Below are positions 34,764 to 43,469 of a DNA stretch of 64,000 bases, piece by piece. Source of the stretch: Alphaproteobacteria bacterium (GTDB lineage Bacteria > Pseudomonadota > Alphaproteobacteria > Caulobacterales > Parvularculaceae); the NCBI GenBank assembly GCA_030433215.1, contig JAUIMC010000001.1, positions 496,001-560,000 of the forward strand. The letters run 5' to 3'. The position numbers and the translations under genes were made by a program. The notes under the pieces are model-generated. The model saw nothing but the letters and a program-made list of their open reading frames with translations. It had not been told where the DNA came from and searched no databases. The number at the start of each line of letters is the position of its first letter. Position 1 is the first letter of the stretch.

Positions 34764-37568
34764 ATGGCGGCGAAAACCAAAAGCGCAAAGCGCCTCTATC
34801 TCGTTGACGGCTCCGGCTACATCTTCCGCGCCTATCACGCGCTGCCGCCCCTGACGCGCAAATCCGACGGCACGCCCATCGGCGCGGTTTCGGGCTTTTG
34901 CAACATGCTCTACAAGCTGCTGACCGACATGCAGGACGAGCACGACCCGACGCATTTCGCCGTGATCTTCGATCACTCGTCAAAGAATTACCGCCACGAC
35001 ATCTATCCCGACTACAAGGCGAACCGGCCCGAGCCGCCGGAGGATCTGCGCCCGCAATTCCCGCTGGTGCGCGATGCGACGCGCGCCTTCAATGTCTCGT
35101 GCATCGAGCTTGAAGGCTATGAAGCCGACGACATTATCGCGACCTACGCCAAGCAGGTCGAAGACGAAGGCGGCGAGGTCGTCATCATTTCCTCCGACAA
35201 GGACCTGATGCAGCTCGTTTCCGACAAAGTGTCGATGTTCGACACCATGAAAAACCGCAAGATCGGTCCCGAAGAAGTCGTCGAAAAATTCGGTCTCGGC
35301 CCGGAACATGTGGTCGACATTCAATCCCTCGCCGGCGATTCCACCGACAATGTGCCGGGCGTGCCGGGCATCGGCGTGAAGACAGCGGCGCAATTGATCG
35401 AGGAATATGGCGATCTCGATACGCTGCTGGCGCGCGCCGAAGAGATCAAACAGAAAAAACGCCGCGAAAATCTCATCGAATTCGCCGAGCAGGCGCGCAT
35501 CTCGCGCGAACTCGTCACCCTAAAAAAAGATACGCCGCTCGAAGACAAGGTCGACGATTTCGCGGTGCGCGCCATCGACAAGGACAAGCTCCTGACCTTC
35601 CTGAAAGAGATGGAGTTCAACACGCTGACCCGCCGGGTCGAAGGCGATCTGGGCGGCGGAGAAAGCAGTGAAGCAGCGGCGGCGCCCGCGCCGTTGTCTG
35701 CGGACAAGGCCGACTATGAAACGGTTTTCGACGAGGCGGCGCTGAAAGGCTGGATCGCCGAAGCCACGGAACGCGGCGTCGTCGCGGTGGATACCGAGAC
35801 CGACAGCCTCAGCGCCATGCGCGCCAATCTCGTGGGCGTGTCGCTGGCGACGGCGGCGGGGCGCGCCTGTTACATTCCGCTGGGGCACGGCAAGCCTGGC
35901 GGCGATGGCGGTCTCTTTGACGGCGAGGATTCGGGCGACGAAGACGCTGGCAAACAGATGCCGCTTGAAAAGGCGCTGAAGCTGTTAAAGCCGATGCTCG
36001 AAGATGAAAGCGTCCTCAAGATCGGCCAGAACCTGAAATATGACGTGCTCGTCCTTTTGCGCTACGGCGTGAATATTACGCCCTTCGACGACACCATGCT
36101 GATGTCCTATGCGCTCGATTGCGGCAAGGGCGGGCACGGCATGGATGAGCTTGCCAAGCGCCATCTCGACTATCAGACGATCAAGTTTTCCGACCTCGCG
36201 GGGACGGGCAAGAAGGCGAAAACCTTCGACCAGATCGCCATCAAGGAAGCGGCGACATACGCCGCCGAGGACGCCGACATCACTTTCCGGCTGTGGGAGT
36301 TGTTGAAGCCGCGTCTCGCCGCGGAAGGCAAGACGACGGTTTACGAAACGCTCGAGCGCCCGCTGGCGCCGGTGATCGTCGCCATGGAGCGCGAGGGCGT
36401 GAAGATCGACAAGGCGGTGCTGTCGCGCCTGTCCGCCGACTTCGCCCAGCGCATGGCGGCGTCGGAAGCGGAGGCCTATGAACTTGCTGGCGAGGAGTTC
36501 AATCTCGGCTCGCCGAAACAGATTTCCGAGATTCTCTTCGGCAAGCTCGGCCTGCCGGGGGCGAAAAAGACCGCGAAAGGCGCCTGGTCCACCAAGGCGG
36601 ACGTGCTCGAACGCCTTGCGGCGGACGGCCATCCCCTGCCGCAGGTGCTGTTGCAATGGCGCGGGCTTTCAAAGCTCAAAAGCACCTATACGGACTCGCT
36701 TCCGGAGGAGATCAATCCGGAAACAGGCCGCGTTCACACCTCTTACGCGCTGGCGGCGACGACGACCGGCCGTCTCGCGTCAACCGAGCCCAACCTCCAG
36801 AACATTCCGATCCGCAGCGAGGACGGGCGGCGCATCCGCCAGGCGTTTATCCACGAAAAAGGCGCGACGCTGATCTCCGCGGACTACAGCCAGATCGAAT
36901 TGCGGCTCGTGGCGCATATCGCCGATTTGAAATCCATGAAACAGGCCTTTGCGGACGGCGTCGACATTCACGCCATGACGGCGTCCGAGATGTTCAACGT
37001 GCCGGTAGAAGGCATGGACCCGATGATCCGCCGGCGCGCCAAGGCGATCAATTTCGGCATCATCTACGGCATTTCCGCCTTCGGGCTGGCGAACCAGCTC
37101 GGCATTTCGCGCACCGAGGCGAAAGATTATATCGACGCCTATTTCGAGAAGTTTCCCGGCATTCGTCAGTATATGGACGACACGATTGCGTCGGCGAAGG
37201 CGCAAGGCTTCGTCGAAACGATTTTCGGACGGCGCACCTATGTGGGCGGCATCAACGACAAGAATCCGGCGATGCGCGGCTATTCCGAGCGCCAGGCGAT
37301 CAACGCGCCGATTCAGGGCGCGGCGGCGGACGTTATCCGCCGGGCTATGATCCGCATGCCCGCGGCGCTGAAGAAGGCTCGCCTCAACGCGAAAATGTTG
37401 TTGCAGGTCCATGACGAACTGATCTTCGAATGTCCGCAGGACGAGGCCGAAAAGACCTGCAAAATCGTTCAGGATGTGATGATTGGCGCGCCCGTGCCGG
37501 CGGTCAATCTATCGGTGCCGCTCGTCGTGGAGGCGCGCGCCGGCGACAACTGGGACGTGGCCCACTAG
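34764..37568 (+). CDS. polA: DNA polymerase I
   Basis: This 934-residue repair and replication polymerase has all three domains. The 5' nuclease occupies about 1-300 (LYLVDGSGYIFRAYHAL; GYEADDIIAT). The 3'-5' exonuclease (about 330-540) keeps the acidic pair in VVAVDTETDSLS and the later YAAEDADIT, so proofreading should be active. The polymerase (about 550-934) has motif A SADYSQIELRLVAH, motif B RRRAKAINFGIIYGISAFG and motif C LLQVHDELIFE. It is a single gene ending 3 bases from the convergent CigR-like gene. Confidence 0.98.
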   Translation: MAAKTKSAKRLYLVDGSGYIFRAYHALPPLTRKSDGTPIGAVSGFCNMLYKLLTDMQDEHDPTHFAVIFDHSSKNYRHDIYPDYKANRPEPPEDLRPQFPLVRDATRAFNVSCIELEGYEADDIIATYAKQVEDEGGEVVIISSDKDLMQLVSDKVSMFDTMKNRKIGPEEVVEKFGLGPEHVVDIQSLAGDSTDNVPGVPGIGVKTAAQLIEEYGDLDTLLARAEEIKQKKRRENLIEFAEQARISRELVTLKKDTPLEDKVDDFAVRAIDKDKLLTFLKEMEFNTLTRRVEGDLGGGESSEAAAAPAPLSADKADYETVFDEAALKGWIAEATERGVVAVDTETDSLSAMRANLVGVSLATAAGRACYIPLGHGKPGGDGGLFDGEDSGDEDAGKQMPLEKALKLLKPMLEDESVLKIGQNLKYDVLVLLRYGVNITPFDDTMLMSYALDCGKGGHGMDELAKRHLDYQTIKFSDLAGTGKKAKTFDQIAIKEAATYAAEDADITFRLWELLKPRLAAEGKTTVYETLERPLAPVIVAMEREGVKIDKAVLSRLSADFAQRMAASEAEAYELAGEEFNLGSPKQISEILFGKLGLPGAKKTAKGAWSTKADVLERLAADGHPLPQVLLQWRGLSKLKSTYTDSLPEEINPETGRVHTSYALAATTTGRLASTEPNLQNIPIRSEDGRRIRQAFIHEKGATLISADYSQIELRLVAHIADLKSMKQAFADGVDIHAMTASEMFNVPVEGMDPMIRRRAKAINFGIIYGISAFGLANQLGISRTEAKDYIDAYFEKFPGIRQYMDDTIASAKAQGFVETIFGRRTYVGGINDKNPAMRGYSERQAINAPIQGAAADVIRRAMIRMPAALKKARLNAKMLLQVHDELIFECPQDEAEKTCKIVQDVMIGAPVPAVNLSVPLVVEARAGDNWDVAH

Positions 37569-37571
37569 CTG

Positions 37572-38024
37572 TTAGTAGAGACCGATGGCGTCGAGCACGA
37601 CGCGCGTCGCCAGATCGACGACCGCGAGATCGCCATCGACGATGCGATAGCCGTAGCCGTCATCGAGATAGGGCAGGCGTCGCACCAGATCGTACGGGGC
37701 TTCGCGCACATAGATGTCCGGCCCCAGCGGGCGGCCGACCTGATAGCGTTTCTTGGCGATCCCCGGCGGCAGGCAGCCATTGTTCTTTTTGGCGAGGCCC
37801 GGCGGGCAGTCGCTCGCATAATAGTCCCTCAGAATGCCGCGCTCGTAATCGCCGAGCCGCGTATAGGCGCGGCGGGACTGGTCGGCGCGCTCGGCGGCCA
37901 TGGTCTGGCCTTGTCCGTTGCCAACGCCCTTGCCCTTGGATTTGCCAGGATCAGCGCTGGCCGGAAGGGCGGCCGCGAACAGGGCGGCGGCGGTCGAAAG
38001 GGCGATAAATTTGAATGTTTTCAT
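37572..38024 (-). CDS. CigR/RcnB-like periplasmic protein
   Basis: This 150-residue protein has a signal peptide (MKTFKFIALSTAAALFAAALPASA) and a Gly/Lys/Gln-rich segment (GKSKGKGVGNGQGQ). The characteristic NGCLPPGIAKKRYQVGRPL, RRLPYLDDGYGYRIVDGDLAVVDLATRVVLDAIG follows, which matches the CigR/RcnB family (LPPGIAK, PY-x-GYxW, DLxLVxxxTGxVxDxL). In Salmonella CigR restrains virulence; the role in free-living bacteria is unknown. The start at 38024 is chosen for the signal peptide. Confidence 0.85.
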   Translation of the reverse strand: MKTFKFIALSTAAALFAAALPASADPGKSKGKGVGNGQGQTMAAERADQSRRAYTRLGDYERGILRDYYASDCPPGLAKKNNGCLPPGIAKKRYQVGRPLGPDIYVREAPYDLVRRLPYLDDGYGYRIVDGDLAVVDLATRVVLDAIGLY

Positions 38025-38124
38025 TGATCTGTTCCCATCTGCGGCGTGACGGGAACAAAACATCGGGCTAGGCGGGCCCGTTCCGTGAAATTTTGGAAAG
38101 CAGAAGGCTGGCCCCGGGGCGCGC

Positions 38125-38283
38125 TTATGGCCTCAAGGGGGCGCTCGCGCCGGGCGTTGCAATCTGCTCCGCGGAGGCTGTTTCAACAGGCGCTTCGCCC
38201 TCGGCTTCCTCGCCGGGCAGCGAGATGAGCACCAGAACCAGCAAGGCGGCGCCGAAAAGGACCGATTCGAACTCGAGTTTCAT
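38125..38283 (-). CDS. Small single-helix membrane protein, unknown
   Basis: This is a 52-codon frame starting MKLEFESVLFGAALLVLVLISLPG and followed by a Glu/Ala/Pro-rich tail. One membrane helix (about 7-23) is clear. A strong GGGGGA ribosome-binding site lies 6 bases before the ATG. A TATGAT -10-like element (38307-38312) and a 12-bp inverted repeat (38321-38351) are placed as expected upstream. I do not recognise it, but these signals make it likely to be real. Confidence 0.6.
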   Translation of the reverse strand: MKLEFESVLFGAALLVLVLISLPGEEAEGEAPVETASAEQIATPGASAPLRP

Positions 38284-38320
38284 ACGTCTTCCCCCAAAGA
38301 TGCCGCATCATACCATATGC

Positions 38321-38351
38321 TGCACCTGCGAATATAGCCTTCGCATGTGCA
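38321..38351. promoter_or_regulatory. 12-bp imperfect inverted repeat (operator candidate)
   Basis: TGCACCTGCGAA-TATAGCC-TTCGCATGTGCA pairs 11 of 12 positions. It lies just upstream of a TATGAT on the minus strand, in the -35 region of the small membrane protein gene. No regulator gene is next to it. The remainder of 38284-38468 holds no coding signal. Confidence 0.55.
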
Positions 38352-38468
38352 ATATTCATGACAAAATGCGCCAATATGAGCGCTTTTCACGCCAATGGCG
38401 GGGCTGCCGCGAATTATTCAACTACAGGTTGTCGCGCCGGACGAAGAGACGGGCCTGTCGGCCTCTTT

Positions 38469-40445
38469 TCAGAACGCGCAGGCCTCGCGCTGGCTTTCGA
38501 AGGTGAAGAAGGCGAGGCGCGGGTCCTCTCCGTAACGCCGGCTCGGCGCCCATAAGGGATCTTCGCTGACCGGCGCCGCAAGCCGGGGCGCGATCAGGCG
38601 CACTTGCGCAGGATTGTGGAAATAAACGCAGCGCCCGGCCGCAAGGAACGCCGCCGCCGCCTGCGCCGCTTGGTCGGCGGTCTTTTCCGTCCCGACCATC
38701 ACGAAGGCGCCCCTTGCTTCCGCCGGCATCAGCAGGATCGGCAGCTGGGTCAGAACGAGCGCGCCTTCAGGGATGGGCGCCGAGGCGTCGCGGGCGATGA
38801 CGCGCTGCTCCTCCCGGGCTTTCTCGTGGCCGATCTCTTCATAGAGATTGAGTGCGCCGGCATAGGCGAGCGCGGCAAGCCCGGCGTGAAGCGCCAGGCG
38901 CGCATATTTTTCCGTATAGAGATAAATACCGATTGCGAGCGCGAGCAAACCGGCGATCAGCCATTGCGGATAAAGCGAGGCCGGCGCGAGAAGCCGCGGA
39001 GAAGACTGGGCGAGTTCCTGCATGCCGAAATAGGCGAAGGCCGCAATGGCGACGATGATCAGGAGCGTCTGGCGCTCCGGCGCGCCGCCGCCCTTGCCCA
39101 TGAGCTCGCCGAGCGCAGCGGCGGACAGGGTCGCGATGAAGGGGAGCGCCGGCGTGAAATAACGCATATTGTAACTGCCCCCGCCATGCCATTCATTGAG
39201 CGCGTAAAACGCGACAGGCGCGGCGATGGCGAGCAGGCACAAGGCGACGCGCGATGTGTTCTTTCTGCGCAAGGCGTGAAAGACCGGAAGCGCGATCAGC
39301 GGCAGATAGGGAAGGCTCTGGAGGAGCGCTTTCTTCGGATAATCCCAGAACAGGAGCTGGCCGAATTCATTGCGCTCGACGCCTTCCTGATAATAGGCGC
39401 CATGCGCCTGAAGATTGACGACCAGCACGTAAACCCCTCGCGTCATGCGCCAGACAAGATCGCGCAAGGGCTCGATGAGAAGCGCGAGAGCGAGGGCGCC
39501 GGCGAGCCCCGCCGTGAGCGGAAGCACGCCGTAAGCGCTGCGGGCTTTCAGGAAAATTTTCCGGGCATTGAACGCCCACAGCGCCGCCATGACGGCGCCT
39601 GCGACGGCGAGAATGACCGTATAGCGGCTGATATCCGTGCCGCCGCCGCCGGTGGAATTGTAGCTGAAGGGCATGAAGGCGCCGAATTTGACGGCGTTGA
39701 ACCAGGCCGCGAGCAACAGCCCCGGCGCCGCCCCGACGGCCAGCGCCAGCGGCGCCAATCGGTCTTCGGGGCGCGCGAAACAGCGCAGCCAGACAAAGAG
39801 CGCGATCGCGGCGAGAAAGATGTCGATGCGGATATTGATGCCGGCGCCGATCGCCGCGCCGGCGAGCAGGAGGCGGATGTAAAAGGCTTTCCTGTCCTTT
39901 ATATCTTCGGCCTGCGCCGCAAATGTGAACGCCGCGAGCCAGAAGACGAGCGCCAGCATATGCGGCCATACGGGGAAGACATAGACCGGCGCAAAAGTCG
40001 CGACGGCGAAGATCGCCGCGGCGTAAGCGCCGATGCGCGCATCGTAAAACCGTTCGGCGAGCCGGAAGGTCATGAACAGACACGCGCCGAAAGACAGCGC
40101 GTTCATCAGCATCAGCCCGTGAATGCCGAAAGCCATATAAAAAGGCGCGGCAATCACCGCGTAGCCGCTCGGATATTGCGGATAGACAAACCCGTTACGC
40201 GGATCGGTGAGAAACTTCGTCAGCGCCGGCGCGCCGTCGACGCCGCCATTGCCGCCGATATCAAAGGCGCCCCGTTCGGCCATGGCTTTCGCCATGTCGG
40301 TATAAATGCCGCCGTCGATGATAAAGGGCGCGCCCGGCGCCAGAAAGGCGCCGATGCAAAGCAGGAGGAGGACGCCAGGAAAAACAGAACGCCGGCTCAC
40401 GGTCAGCTTGCGCCTTAAGGGCGGGGCGTAAGTCTGGTCCATCAT
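38469..40445 (-). CDS. GT-C-type (GT39/ArnT-like) membrane glycosyltransferase candidate
   Basis: This 658-residue membrane protein has about 12-13 helices. An N-terminal helix is followed by a periplasmic loop with an acidic site (PFIIDGGIYTDMAKAMAERGAFDIG), the position of the catalytic Asp in GT-C enzymes such as ArnT and PMT. The pattern YPQYPSGYAVIAAPFYMAFG is common in GT39-like proteins. A soluble C-terminal part of about 130 residues ends the protein. These enzymes move sugars from polyprenyl phosphates. A perfect CtrA box lies 52 bases upstream of the ATG. The exact family is not certain. Confidence 0.72.
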   Translation of the reverse strand: MMDQTYAPPLRRKLTVSRRSVFPGVLLLLCIGAFLAPGAPFIIDGGIYTDMAKAMAERGAFDIGGNGGVDGAPALTKFLTDPRNGFVYPQYPSGYAVIAAPFYMAFGIHGLMLMNALSFGACLFMTFRLAERFYDARIGAYAAAIFAVATFAPVYVFPVWPHMLALVFWLAAFTFAAQAEDIKDRKAFYIRLLLAGAAIGAGINIRIDIFLAAIALFVWLRCFARPEDRLAPLALAVGAAPGLLLAAWFNAVKFGAFMPFSYNSTGGGGTDISRYTVILAVAGAVMAALWAFNARKIFLKARSAYGVLPLTAGLAGALALALLIEPLRDLVWRMTRGVYVLVVNLQAHGAYYQEGVERNEFGQLLFWDYPKKALLQSLPYLPLIALPVFHALRRKNTSRVALCLLAIAAPVAFYALNEWHGGGSYNMRYFTPALPFIATLSAAALGELMGKGGGAPERQTLLIIVAIAAFAYFGMQELAQSSPRLLAPASLYPQWLIAGLLALAIGIYLYTEKYARLALHAGLAALAYAGALNLYEEIGHEKAREEQRVIARDASAPIPEGALVLTQLPILLMPAEARGAFVMVGTEKTADQAAQAAAAFLAAGRCVYFHNPAQVRLIAPRLAAPVSEDPLWAPSRRYGEDPRLAFFTFESQREACAF

Positions 40446-40496
40446 CGGGGCGCCGGCCTCTCATCGCCGTTCGCAGCGCGGTGTCTCAGGCGCTCG

Positions 40497-40511
40497 TTAA
40501 AAGGCTGTTAA
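40497..40511. promoter_or_regulatory. CtrA-type box TTAA-N7-TTAA
   Basis: TTAAAAGGCTGTTAA is a perfect full CtrA consensus in the 195-base divergent gap between the GT-C-like gene (start 40445) and the flippase-like gene (start 40641). It is closer to the former. No coding signal is seen elsewhere in the gap. Confidence 0.6.
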
Positions 40512-40640
40512 GGATGAGGTTACAGGATGGCGGTGAACAATCGGTGAAACGCGCCGTCATGACCGTCCGCACCGTACAGATAACATTGCGGACCTTTATT
40601 TGACGCGATGGCGTTCGCAAACTAGCCATTCAGGCGCACT

Positions 40641-41513
40641 ATGGCGATGCTTCTAGCGGATCGACTGTCGGGATTGCGTACGGCGGCGAAGCGCTGGCGC
40701 GGGCCGGTCGGCGTGGTCGCGACGGCTCTGTTCTTCGCCGGCATGGTCTTTTCCATTCGGTCGCTTGATATGAGCTGGCGCGACTTATCGTTCGCGCCAA
40801 TCCTCATCATTGTGCTGATGACCCCTGTCAGCCTCGCGCTCGCGGGCGTCAATCTGCAACTCGTTGCGAAGGCCGTCGGTCGGCGCATTTCCTTTCAGGA
40901 CGCCTTTTCGGTTTCCGCCATCAGCCGCGTGGTGGAGCTGCTTCCCATTCCCGGCGGGGCGTTGATGCGCGCCGGGGCCCTCATGCGCGCCGGGGCGAGC
41001 GTGGGGGAGAGCGCGTTGATTGTGTCCGTCGCCGGGGCGCTGACCATGGCCGTGGCGGTTGCGCTTGCCGGCCTGCCGCTCATCGCCGCCGGCAAGTCCG
41101 TCGGATATGTCGTCATCGCCGCCGGATGTGGCGGCGCCATTCTTTGCAGCCTCAAGATCGCGCGGCTCGGCGGGGCGCGCCTGGCGCTGGAAATGACGGG
41201 GCTGAGACTTGTCATTCTTTTCGTGACCATCCTGCGCATCAGCGCCGCCTTTGCGGTGCTTGGCCAATCGATCAGCCTCGCGCAAACTGCGATCTTCGCC
41301 GTCTGCGCAAGGCTCGGCAGCGCCGCCTCCATCGTTCCGGCGGGGCTGGGCGTTAGCGAAGCGATCGCCGCGGCTCTGGCGGTCTTTGTCGATGTGGCGC
41401 CGGGAACGGCCTTTCTCGCGCTCGCCGCCAACCGTCTTATCGGGCTCGCGGCAAGCGGCTTGATCGTCATGGTCATTCTCGCAAGAGGCAAATTCAAATG
41501 GAGCCTGTCGTGA
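40641..41513 (+). CDS. Flippase-like (LPG synthase TM region/AglD-type) membrane protein
   Basis: This 290-residue protein has about seven to eight membrane helices and the family features (SISRVVELLPIPGG near residue 100; RLGSAASIVPAGLGVSEAIAAAL near 235). It matches the lysylphosphatidylglycerol synthase membrane domain/AglD family, often linked with polyprenyl-sugar or glycolipid pathways. An exact internal duplication of six residues (ALMRAG twice, from 40962-40996) sits beside the PGG motif. It overlaps the first sulfotransferase gene by 4 bases at a GTGA, so the two are coupled. Confidence 0.82.
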   Translation: MAMLLADRLSGLRTAAKRWRGPVGVVATALFFAGMVFSIRSLDMSWRDLSFAPILIIVLMTPVSLALAGVNLQLVAKAVGRRISFQDAFSVSAISRVVELLPIPGGALMRAGALMRAGASVGESALIVSVAGALTMAVAVALAGLPLIAAGKSVGYVVIAAGCGGAILCSLKIARLGGARLALEMTGLRLVILFVTILRISAAFAVLGQSISLAQTAIFAVCARLGSAASIVPAGLGVSEAIAAALAVFVDVAPGTAFLALAANRLIGLAASGLIVMVILARGKFKWSLS

Positions 41514-42451
41514 AGAAAGACCTTGTCTTTATCGCTTCCGGCGGGCGGACGGGAACGACCTTTTTCGGCGAGCAGGTGAAGACCGTGATCGACGATTGCT
41601 GGTCTGAGCACGAACCCGACATTCTGGTGGCGGACTGGCGAAAGTCGCTGAAACGGATCCGGCGCTTCGGTCTGTGGCACATGGTTGCCGGGCGCCTGGC
41701 TGGTCTGTCGGGGCTGCGTCCGCTCGGACACCGTTACCTGGCGGGACGGATCACGAAGGATGACTGCGTTCGCGCGCTGCGCCGTCAGCGCCGCGGCTAT
41801 CACGCCGCGATAGAGGCGCCGCTGATCGTCGAAAGCTCCGGGCGGTGGTGGATGTTCGCCGACTGCATCGCCGAGATCTGGCCGGACGCCAAGATGGTCG
41901 CCGTCATTCGCGATCCTCGTGACTGGATCGACTCGTGGCGCCGTCACCAGCCGCGCCGCTTTACCCCAAACTTTCTGCGCTGGTTTCCGCTCGGCCCCCT
42001 GACGCCGGCGGATATAGGCGATGAGGCCTGGAAAGGCCGTTGGGACGATTTAGGGCAATTCGGCAAAACCGCCTGGGATTGGCGCACGCTTTACGGCCGG
42101 CTCGATCGCGCCGCTTGCGAGAATGACCGGATACGGATTTTTCGCTTTGAAGATCTTTTTTCCGGCGAGACAGGGGACATGCAGGCGTTGGTTGATTTCA
42201 TCGCCGATCATGGCGCGCGCGCCTATCGCGTGCATGACCTTGCCGGCTTTGCCGACACAGTGAAAAACGCCAGTCGCGGGCCGCGTCGGCGCTGGCGTGA
42301 CTGGTCCGCTGAGGATGCGCGCCTTGTGGACGAAATGTGCGGTCCCTTGATGCGCAAATATGGCTACGGGCTGGAGCCTGAATGGCGCGCCCTGCTTGAA
42401 GACCAAGATGATACCGCAAAACCCGCTTCAGCGTTGCACGCTGTCGCATAA
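41510..42451 (+). CDS. Sulfotransferase, copy 1
   Basis: This is a PAPS-dependent sulfotransferase of 313 residues. The 5'-phosphosulfate loop is KDLVFIASGGRTGTTFFGE near the N-terminus and the 3'-phosphate site is VAVIRDPRDWIDSW near residue 135. The GTG start at 41510 is preferred: GGAG lies 6 bases upstream, it overlaps the flippase stop, and it aligns with the N-terminus of copy 2. An ATG at 41498 is possible. The acceptor is unknown; surface polysaccharide or glycolipid is likely from the neighbours. Confidence 0.85.
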   Translation: MKKDLVFIASGGRTGTTFFGEQVKTVIDDCWSEHEPDILVADWRKSLKRIRRFGLWHMVAGRLAGLSGLRPLGHRYLAGRITKDDCVRALRRQRRGYHAAIEAPLIVESSGRWWMFADCIAEIWPDAKMVAVIRDPRDWIDSWRRHQPRRFTPNFLRWFPLGPLTPADIGDEAWKGRWDDLGQFGKTAWDWRTLYGRLDRAACENDRIRIFRFEDLFSGETGDMQALVDFIADHGARAYRVHDLAGFADTVKNASRGPRRRWRDWSAEDARLVDEMCGPLMRKYGYGLEPEWRALLEDQDDTAKPASALHAVA

Positions 42452-42474
42452 GCAGCATTCAAACGGAACCGATC

Positions 42475-43428
42475 GTGACCAAAGACCTTGTATTCATTGC
42501 TTCCGGCGGCCGCACCGGTACGACGTTTTTCGGCGAAAGGCTGAAAACGGTGATCGACGATTGCTGGTCGGAGCATACGCCGGATGTCTGGGTGGGATTC
42601 ACGGAGCGCAGCTTCCGGCGCATGCGAAATTTCGGTTTCTGGCACATGGGGGCGGGGCGCCTTCTTGGCCTGACGGGCATGCGTCCTCTCGGCCAGAAGC
42701 GCCTCAGCGGCGTTCTGCCGAGGCAAACATGCCTGGAGCGCCTTTATCAATCGCGCGCGCGCTATCATGCCTCTATTCCCCAGTCGCTCATTGTCGAGAG
42801 TTATTCGCGCTGGTGGATGTTTGCCGACTGTTTTCACGAGCTGTGGCCGGAGGCGAAGCTGATCGGCATTATTCGCGATCCCAGGGACTGGATTACGTCC
42901 TGGCAGCGCCATCAGCCCCGCCGCCAGACGCCGCAATTTCTGAGCTGGTTTCCGCTCGGTCCGCTGACGCCGGAAGACACCGGCGATGAAGAATGGCGCG
43001 GCCGCTGGCGGGAGATTGGCCAGTTTGGCCGGCTCGGATGGGACTGGCGCACGATTTACGGTCAGATTGACGAGGCCGCGCAGAAGAACAGCCGTGTGCG
43101 GATGTTCCGGTTTGAGGATCTTTTCAGTGAGAGCGGCGAGGCCATGAGCGATTTGGTTCGCTTCGCAGCCGATCACGGCGCGAGCAAATACGCCATCCGT
43201 GATCTTTCCGGATTTGCTGGCGACGTGCGAAATGCAAGCCATGGCCCGCGCCGCAACTGGCGGGACTGGCCGGCCGAAGACGCCCGTCTCGTTGACGAAT
43301 TATGCGGGCCGGTGATGCGAAAATACGGCTACGGGCTGGAGCCGGAATGGCTGGAGCTGGTTCAAAAGGCAACGCCCCGCGCGGCCGTCTCGGAAAGGCC
43401 GCTGCACGCCGCCGCTCAGGCGGGCTGA
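42475..43428 (+). CDS. Sulfotransferase, copy 2
   Basis: This is a 317-residue tandem paralogue of the preceding gene, 23 bases downstream. It shares the identical KDLVFIASGGRTGTTFFGE loop, the IIRDPRDWITSWQRHQPRR region, FPLGPLTP, and the C-terminal RKYGYGLEPEW, but differs through the acceptor region (about 40-110), so the two may modify different acceptors or positions. GTG at 42475 is the start. Both copies have kept their cofactor sites and look functional. Confidence 0.85.
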   Translation: MTKDLVFIASGGRTGTTFFGERLKTVIDDCWSEHTPDVWVGFTERSFRRMRNFGFWHMGAGRLLGLTGMRPLGQKRLSGVLPRQTCLERLYQSRARYHASIPQSLIVESYSRWWMFADCFHELWPEAKLIGIIRDPRDWITSWQRHQPRRQTPQFLSWFPLGPLTPEDTGDEEWRGRWREIGQFGRLGWDWRTIYGQIDEAAQKNSRVRMFRFEDLFSESGEAMSDLVRFAADHGASKYAIRDLSGFAGDVRNASHGPRRNWRDWPAEDARLVDELCGPVMRKYGYGLEPEWLELVQKATPRAAVSERPLHAAAQAG

Positions 43429-43469
43429 TGCCCGCCGGTCTGGCTTGTTCATGGCGATAAGGGCTGCGT

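Noticed and set aside
38604-40418. 604-codon plus-strand open frame opposite the GT-C-like gene
   Set aside because: Its product is almost entirely Arg/Glu/Gly-rich with no fold signal, while the minus strand encodes a clear polytopic membrane protein.
41510-43428. Sulfotransferase tandem as an assembly artefact
   Set aside because: The copies differ at many positions including whole acceptor regions and the intergenic sequence, so they are old paralogues.
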